The notes under the pieces were generated by a model, which had not been told where the DNA came from, did no database searches, and saw nothing but the letters and a program-made list of their open reading frames with translations. From NCBI GenBank assembly GCA_013215565.1, contig JABSQV010000005.1:1-64000 (forward strand): a DNA stretch of 64,000 bases, written 5' to 3'. The translations under genes were made by a program, and so were the position numbers. Positions 58,695 through 64,000 of this stretch are shown here, in pieces; the stretch's first letter is position 1, and each line of letters opens with the position of its first letter. Source of the stretch: Myxococcales bacterium. GTDB taxonomy: Bacteria; Myxococcota_A; UBA9160; SZUA-336.

Positions 58695-60276
58695 CGTGCG
58701 GCTCCTCCGCCCGGGACTCCGAGCCCGCAAGGGCTTGCCAGGCCGCCGGAATGCGGTCCGCGATCTCGCCGGCCATGCTCCCGACGCCCGCGGCCGAAGC
58801 GAACGGCTGAGAGCCGCACATCCCGTGCAGATACACACCCACGGCCGCCGCCTCGAACGGCGCCGTGCCCGAAGCCAGAAGCGCCCCGATCACGCCCGCC
58901 AGCACGTCGCCCGTGCCGCCGGTCGCAAGCGCCGGGCCTCCGGTCGGATTCACGCTCAGCTCTCCATCCGGACCCACCACCAGTGAGCGCGCGCCCTTGA
59001 GCACCACCACCGCGCCGGTCCGGGACGCGAGTTCGCGCGCCGCGGCCACGCGGTCCCGCCCGACCTCCCGCGTCTGGCAGCCGAGCAGGCGCGCCATCTC
59101 CCCGGGGTGCGGCGTCAGCACCCGCGGCCCGGCACCGCGGAGCCCCTCGGGCGTGCGGGCAAAGGCGTTGAGCGCGTCGGCATCGACCACGCACGGAAGC
59201 CGGAGTCCGTCGAGCAGTTCCTGTACGGCGCTCACCGTCTCCGGGTGAATACCGAGCCCGGGTCCCACGACCAGGGCTTCCCGTGACTCGGCTTCGCGGA
59301 GCAGGGTCTTGGCCGCGATCGACGCGAACGCACCCGTGCCCGTGTCTTCGACCGGAAGCGTCATCGCCTCGGTCAGCTTCTCCTCGTAGACCGCGTGCAG
59401 TTCGCGCGGCGCGGCCACGGTCACCAGACCCGCGCCTGCCCGGAGCGCTCCAGCGGCGGCCAGACAGGCCGCCCCGGTCTTGCCCGTGGAGCCGGCCACG
59501 ACCAGCACGTGTCCGAAACTTCCCTTGTGCCCGGCGAGCGGTCGCGCCGGCAGGAGCCGCCCGGCTGCGGCCTCATCGAGCAGGAACTGCCGTACGCCGG
59601 ACGCTTCGAGCGAAGCGCGCGGGAACCCCAGGTCGGCCACGAGGACTTCAGCCTCCAGCGGGGCCAGGGCGAGGCCGAGCTTGGGAAATCCGAGCGTGAC
59701 CACGAGATCCGGCGGAAGCCAGGCGCCGAGCGGCTCTCCGGTATCGCTCGACAGACCCGAGGGAAGATCGACGGCCACGATCGGGGGCCCGCCGCGCAGC
59801 GCTTCCAACGCCTGCGCCAGCTCGCCCTCGACCCGGCGCGTGAGCCCGACGCCCAGGATCGCGTCGATCACCAGGTCCGATGCCGAGCGAAGCTCGCGGA
59901 GCCGGTCCGGCGTGGGGCGCGACACGACCTCGATCCCTGCTCGTTCGAGCAGCGCCAAATTGGCCCGGGCCTCCTCGGAGTGGCGCCCGGGTTCGGCAAG
60001 GGTCACGACGATGGGTGCAACCCGCGCATCCCAATCTCGAAGCGTCCTGGCCACGACATAGCCATCGCCTCCGTTGTTTCCGCCGCCGCAGACCACGAGC
60101 GGCCGGCGCACTTCGGGAAAGCGGAGCCGCACCGCGACCGCCACGGCCCGACCCGCACTCTCCATCAGCAGCCGACCCGGAAGTCCGCATTCCCGGATCG
60201 CGTGGGCGTCGATGCGCCGCATCTGGTCTGCGGTCGGGCAGGGCCAGCCACGCTCGGCGAGCAGAGCGCGATCCAT
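58669..60276 (-). CDS. nnr: bifunctional NAD(P)H-hydrate epimerase / ADP-dependent NAD(P)H-hydrate dehydratase
   Basis: CGGGNNGGDGYVVARTL (epimerase); GSFGHVLVVAGSTGKTGAACLAAAGALRAGAGLVTVA, LTPHPGEMARLLG, GGTGDVLAGVIGALLA (dehydratase). Confidence 0.95.
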   Translation of the reverse strand: MDRALLAERGWPCPTADQMRRIDAHAIRECGLPGRLLMESAGRAVAVAVRLRFPEVRRPLVVCGGGNNGGDGYVVARTLRDWDARVAPIVVTLAEPGRHSEEARANLALLERAGIEVVSRPTPDRLRELRSASDLVIDAILGVGLTRRVEGELAQALEALRGGPPIVAVDLPSGLSSDTGEPLGAWLPPDLVVTLGFPKLGLALAPLEAEVLVADLGFPRASLEASGVRQFLLDEAAAGRLLPARPLAGHKGSFGHVLVVAGSTGKTGAACLAAAGALRAGAGLVTVAAPRELHAVYEEKLTEAMTLPVEDTGTGAFASIAAKTLLREAESREALVVGPGLGIHPETVSAVQELLDGLRLPCVVDADALNAFARTPEGLRGAGPRVLTPHPGEMARLLGCQTREVGRDRVAAARELASRTGAVVVLKGARSLVVGPDGELSVNPTGGPALATGGTGDVLAGVIGALLASGTAPFEAAAVGVYLHGMCGSQPFASAAGVGSMAGEIADRIPAAWQALAGSESRAEEPHGDLLRRFP

Positions 60277-60278
60277 GC

Positions 60279-60677
60279 TCAGTCTCGCTCCGGGGCGACC
60301 GGCGCCCGCTCCAGCCAGACGCTGGCCACCGCAAAATCGGGATCGTGTGTGAGCGAGAGACCGAATTGGAACCCCCGGGTCCGCGCCGTCTCGCGCGTGA
60401 GCCGCAGCGTCGGCTCGCCACTCGGAAGCCGCGCGACCTCGATCTCGCGCAGCGGAACGGGCCCGGTCAACACACCCGCGAGCGCCCGACGTCCCGCACA
60501 CTTGGCCGCCAGGCGCGCCGCCAGGCTGTGTGCGCGATTTCGCTTGCGCGCCGCGTAGCGGAGTTCGTCCGGCAAGAAAATCCGCTCCTCGAATCGCCGC
60601 CCGAAGCGGTCGAGTACCCGCTGCAGGTGCGGAACCGAGACCAGGCCAACGCCGAGGCCCGAGATCTCAGCCGACAC
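60279..60677 (-). CDS. AcpS-like 4'-phosphopantetheinyl transferase homolog lacking canonical metal ligands
   Basis: AcpS-like length and layout (RFEERIFLPDELRYAARKRNRAHSLAARLAAKCAGRRAL, FGLSLTHDPDFAVASVWLE) between nnr and pdxJ. Mg-binding Asp/Glu replaced (see findings). Confidence 0.8.
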   Translation of the reverse strand: MSAEISGLGVGLVSVPHLQRVLDRFGRRFEERIFLPDELRYAARKRNRAHSLAARLAAKCAGRRALAGVLTGPVPLREIEVARLPSGEPTLRLTRETARTRGFQFGLSLTHDPDFAVASVWLERAPVAPERD

Positions 60678-61386
60678 GGGCCTTCATCTCGCGAACCGCG
60701 CGTTCGATCCCGACCAGAATCGCGCGGCCCACGATCGCATGCCCGATCGAGAACTCCTCGATCTCGGCCCGGGCCACAAGCGGAGCGACGTTGCGATAGT
60801 CGAGCCCGTGCCCCACTCCGACATCGAGTCCCAGGCGCGCCGCGAGTTGCGTCGCATCAAAGACGCGTTCGAGTTCCTGTCCGGCGGAGCCCGAGTCCGC
60901 AACGGCGTCGGCGTAACAGCCGGTATGGATCTCCACGGCATCGGCTCCGAGACGGTGAGCGGCCTTCACCTGCTCCAGCGCCGGATCCACGAAGAGGCAA
61001 ATGCGCAAACCGGCCTCGGAAAGCGCACCAAGAATCTCCTGCAGCTTGCCGCGCTGCGTGACCACGTCGAGTCCCCCCTCGGTCGTCAACTCCTCGCGCC
61101 GCTCGGGAACCAGGGTGACCGACGAGGGCCGAACTTCCAGCGCGTGCTTCAACATCTCCGGGACCGGCGCCATCTCGAGGCAGAGATAGCCGGGCACGGT
61201 TTCGCGGAGCAGGCGCAGATCGCGCTCCTGGATGTGGCGCCGGTCCTCGCGCAGATGTACGACGATGCCGTCGGCGCCTCCGACTCCGGCGAGCACGGCA
61301 GCCGCCACGGGATCCGGTTCGGCGATCCCGCGCGCCTGCCGCACCGTTGCCACGTGATCGACATTCACGACTAGACGTCGCGTCAT
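60667..61386 (-). CDS. pdxJ: pyridoxine 5'-phosphate synthase
   Basis: NVDHVATVRQARGIAEPDPVAAAVLA, GIVVHLREDRRHIQERD, TTEGGLDV, EIHTGCYADA. Confidence 0.97.
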   Translation of the reverse strand: MTRRLVVNVDHVATVRQARGIAEPDPVAAAVLAGVGGADGIVVHLREDRRHIQERDLRLLRETVPGYLCLEMAPVPEMLKHALEVRPSSVTLVPERREELTTEGGLDVVTQRGKLQEILGALSEAGLRICLFVDPALEQVKAAHRLGADAVEIHTGCYADAVADSGSAGQELERVFDATQLAARLGLDVGVGHGLDYRNVAPLVARAEIEEFSIGHAIVGRAILVGIERAVREMKARVG

Positions 61387-62801
61387 GACCGCCCGACCTC
61401 CCCGATCGCCTTCTCGATCTCGGCACTGATCTCGGCGGCTACCTTCGTAATCTGCGCTTGGTTCTCGCCCTCGACCATCACGCGTGCGAGCAGTTCCGTC
61501 CCCGAGTAGCGAACCATCACCCGGCCCCCGCCCTCCAGTGAGGGCTCGAGGCGTCTGATCGCGCTCGAGACACTGGCAAGGGTCTCGAGCGGCGGCTTCT
61601 CGCGCACGCGCACATCCTCGAGAACCTGGGGCAGCGACTCCATCGCCGCCGCCAGTTCCTCGAGCGGACGCCCCGTCCGCCGCATCAGGGCCAGCACCTG
61701 GAGTCCGGTCAGCATCCCGTCGCCGGTCGAGATCCAATCGCGCATGATGATGTGACCGGACTGCTCGCCGCCGAGGTTTGCCCCCTCCCGCTGCATCGCC
61801 TCGAGCACGTAACGATCCCCGACCGGCGCACGCACGAAGCGGATCCCCTCGCGCTCGAGCGCGATCTCGAGCCCGGCATTGCTGTACTGGGTCCCGACGA
61901 CGGTCGATCCTTCCAGCCGGCCGTTCTTGTGGAGATCGATCCCGAGCATCGCCAGCACATGGTCCCCGTCCACGATCGCACCCTTGGCATCGCACATGAT
62001 CGCGCGGTCGGCGTCACCATCGAGCGCGATGCCGAGGTCGGCCCGATAGGTGCGGACGGCTTCCGTCATCTTCTCCGGATGCAATGCCCCGCATTCGAGA
62101 TTGATGTTGGTCCCGTCCGGCGAGGTCCCGATCGGAATCACGTCGGCTCCGAGTTCTTCGAGCACCATCGGTCCAACTTGGTAGGCCGCACCGTTCGCAC
62201 AGTCGATCGCGATCCGCAGGCCCTCGAGATCGAACTCCTTAGGGAAGGTCTTCTTCAAGAAGACGATGTAGCGCCCCGAGGCGTCGTCGATCCGCTGGGC
62301 CCGGCCGATGTCGGCTCCCACCGGGCGCGCCCTCTGGAGCTCCTCCGAGAACATGAGAGACTCGATCCGCGCCTCGACCTTGTCGGGAAGCTTGAGTCCG
62401 TCGCCGGAAAAGAACTTGACTCCGTTGTCTTCGAAGGAATTGTGGGAAGCCGAGATCATTGCGCCCGCATCGCAGCGCATGTCGGCCGTCAGGAAGGCGA
62501 GTCCGGGCGTCGGCATCGGTCCGACCTGCAGTACGTTGACGCCCATCGAACAGATCCCGGCAGCAAGCGCATCCTCGAGCATGTAGCCTGAGCGCCGCGT
62601 ATCCTTGGCGATCAGGACTCGGTGTTCGCGCACCTGTGCCGGACCGAGTTGGAAGACCATGGCGAGCGCACGGCCGAGTTCGAGCATCACCTCCCCGCGC
62701 ATCGGGTATTCGTTGGCTCGTCCACGGATCCCGTCGGTTCCGAACAGCTTGCGCCCGGACCCCGAGCCGGTCTCTGTGCCGCCTGCGGCTGGCTTCCTCA
62801 T
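61383..62801 (-). CDS. glmM: phosphoglucosamine mutase
   Basis: KLFGTDGIRGRANEYPM, MISASHNSFEDNGVKFFSGDG, DGDADRAIM. Confidence 0.96.
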   Translation of the reverse strand: MRKPAAGGTETGSGSGRKLFGTDGIRGRANEYPMRGEVMLELGRALAMVFQLGPAQVREHRVLIAKDTRRSGYMLEDALAAGICSMGVNVLQVGPMPTPGLAFLTADMRCDAGAMISASHNSFEDNGVKFFSGDGLKLPDKVEARIESLMFSEELQRARPVGADIGRAQRIDDASGRYIVFLKKTFPKEFDLEGLRIAIDCANGAAYQVGPMVLEELGADVIPIGTSPDGTNINLECGALHPEKMTEAVRTYRADLGIALDGDADRAIMCDAKGAIVDGDHVLAMLGIDLHKNGRLEGSTVVGTQYSNAGLEIALEREGIRFVRAPVGDRYVLEAMQREGANLGGEQSGHIIMRDWISTGDGMLTGLQVLALMRRTGRPLEELAAAMESLPQVLEDVRVREKPPLETLASVSSAIRRLEPSLEGGGRVMVRYSGTELLARVMVEGENQAQITKVAAEISAEIEKAIGEVGRS

Positions 62802-63490
62802 TCGTCCTCCACGCCCCCCGTCTGCGATCCTTCCGCTTCCGCATCGGCCGGTGGGCCCTCGATCAGAACCTCTACGCGAATCGGGTCCAGCGGCTCAACC
62901 CGCCAGATGTCTGAACTCTCGAGAGAGAGGCGGGTCTCGATGACTGCGTTCTCCTCCATCCCGCTCACGTCGATCCGGTCTGTCAAGACGTCGCGAATTC
63001 GCCGCATCGCGAAGCGCGCGCCCTCGAGGTTGACGGCCTCTGGCTCGACCGAAACTCCGAGCACCCGGTAACCCTCCCGCGGTTCGCCGGACCAATCCAC
63101 GCGAACCGGAACACGCTTACTCGTACGCGAGTCGAGCGTCAGCGTGACGGTCGAGGGCGAGCGCGCCGAGACGGTGGCTCCCCGTGGGATCTGAAGCCGC
63201 TCGACCTCGATCGCGAAGCGAGCCTCCCCGGGTCGGACTCCGGACAGGTCGATCGGGTAGCGGACCAACTGCTTGGCCGCACGACGAAGCGCCGCACGGC
63301 TGCCGTTCAGACGCAGGTTGACCTCGCGTGCCGACTGCGCGATTACGACGACGTCCGCCGGTGTGTTCTCGGGCGCGATCGGAATGTCGAGACTCTGCTC
63401 GATCGAACGAAACCCCTGCGCGCCCATCCAGAGCAAGACTGCGAGGAAAAGGGCCACGATCTTGTAGAGCGCGTTGTTGAAAATCCGCAT
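62798..63490 (-). CDS. YbbR-domain protein (CdaR-like)
   Basis: N-terminal TM ALYKIVALFLAVLLWMGAQG followed by YbbR-like repeats; between glmM and cdaA. Confidence 0.85.
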   Translation of the reverse strand: MRIFNNALYKIVALFLAVLLWMGAQGFRSIEQSLDIPIAPENTPADVVVIAQSAREVNLRLNGSRAALRRAAKQLVRYPIDLSGVRPGEARFAIEVERLQIPRGATVSARSPSTVTLTLDSRTSKRVPVRVDWSGEPREGYRVLGVSVEPEAVNLEGARFAMRRIRDVLTDRIDVSGMEENAVIETRLSLESSDIWRVEPLDPIRVEVLIEGPPADAEAEGSQTGGVEDE

Positions 63491-63493
63491 GGC

Positions 63494-64000
63494 TCAGGAG
63501 GACGGCTCCGGGACTCGAACCGGATCGGATACCGGGTCCGGCGATTTCTGTCCGCCCGCCGGATCTTTGGGACTCTGCGCTGCCGATTCTTCGACCGGAA
63601 GAGCGGGCGCTTCGGGCTCTCGGATGTGGCCTGTGAGGCGCAGCAATCGCTGACGAAGCTGCGGACCGTCGAGGGCTTCTTCGATTGTACCGGCGGCCAC
63701 CAGCGAAATCCTTCCGGTCTCCTCTGAAACCACGATCGCGATCGCGTCCGTTTCCTCGGTAATCCCCACGGCTGCGCGGTGACGAGTCCCGAGGATTGCG
63801 GGGAGATTCGAACTGAGACCCAGCGGCAGGATGCAGCGAGCCGAGACCACGCGACCTTCGCGGATCACGACCGCGCCGTCGTGCAGCGGCGAGTAGGGCA
63901 GGAACAGAGCGATCAGCAGGTCCCGGGTCATTGCCGCATCGATGTGCGTTCCGAGTTCGAGGTGATCCTCCAGACTCACCTCCCTCTCCATGACCAGCAG
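63494..64000 (-). CDS. cdaA: diadenylate cyclase CdaA, C-terminal part (5' end beyond window)
   Basis: LLVMEREVSLEDHLELGTHIDA, PLHDGAVVIREG (DGA), LGTRHRAAVGITEETDA (RHR) catalytic motifs; frame open to the window edge. Confidence 0.9.
   Translation of the reverse strand: MLVMEREVSLEDHLELGTHIDAAMTRDLLIALFLPYSPLHDGAVVIREGRVVSARCILPLGLSSNLPAILGTRHRAAVGITEETDAIAIVVSEETGRISLVAAGTIEEALDGPQLRQRLLRLTGHIREPEAPALPVEESAAQSPKDPAGGQKSPDPVSDPVRVPEPSS

Noticed and set aside
1-64000. Mobile elements, toxin-antitoxin, phage defence or secondary metabolite clusters
   Set aside because: No transposase, integrase, recombinase, PKS/NRPS or recognisable defence genes; operon order is mostly conserved housekeeping.

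Overview
This is a 64 kb window of high-GC bacterial chromosome. It is dense, mostly minus-strand, and mostly housekeeping. I see no phage, transposon, CRISPR array or rRNA.

The left part (about 1-18 kb) is more accessory. It has a multicopper oxidase fragment followed by a SCO1-CusF-like fusion, two acyl-CoA ligases, an FAD/GcvT-type oxidoreductase, a luciferase-like monooxygenase, a tandem-hotdog thioesterase, a sulfatase-fold lipoprotein, SDRs, Sir2, BolA, and a Lys/Pro/Ala-rich histone-H1-like repeat protein.

Next comes the conserved thrS-infC-rpmI-rplT-pheS-pheT-ihfA-merR cluster with an upstream tRNA-Val(GAC). It is followed by dnaE, guaA, guaB, a bifunctional nuclease family gene and miaB, then a ribBA-padR-moxR-vwa operon. 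After that are an MglA-like GTPase, meaB, mcm, icmF, hbd and thiolase genes, era-rnc-mnmA-cysteine desulfurase, and a tsaE-nnr-acpS-like-pdxJ-glmM-cdaR-cdaA cluster that runs off the right edge.

The best candidates for something undescribed are:
(1) an orphan, apparently self-contained structured ncRNA locus at about 36.85-37.11 kb, with a palindrome over the -35, a near-consensus promoter, a 19-bp-scale helix with a C-rich bulge, and a strong terminator;
(2) an AcpS homolog lacking both Mg-binding acidic residues;
(3) a palindromic operator at the predicted start site of the ribBA-padR-moxR-vwa operon.

All calls are from reading the sequence and ORF translations. No database or folding software was run.
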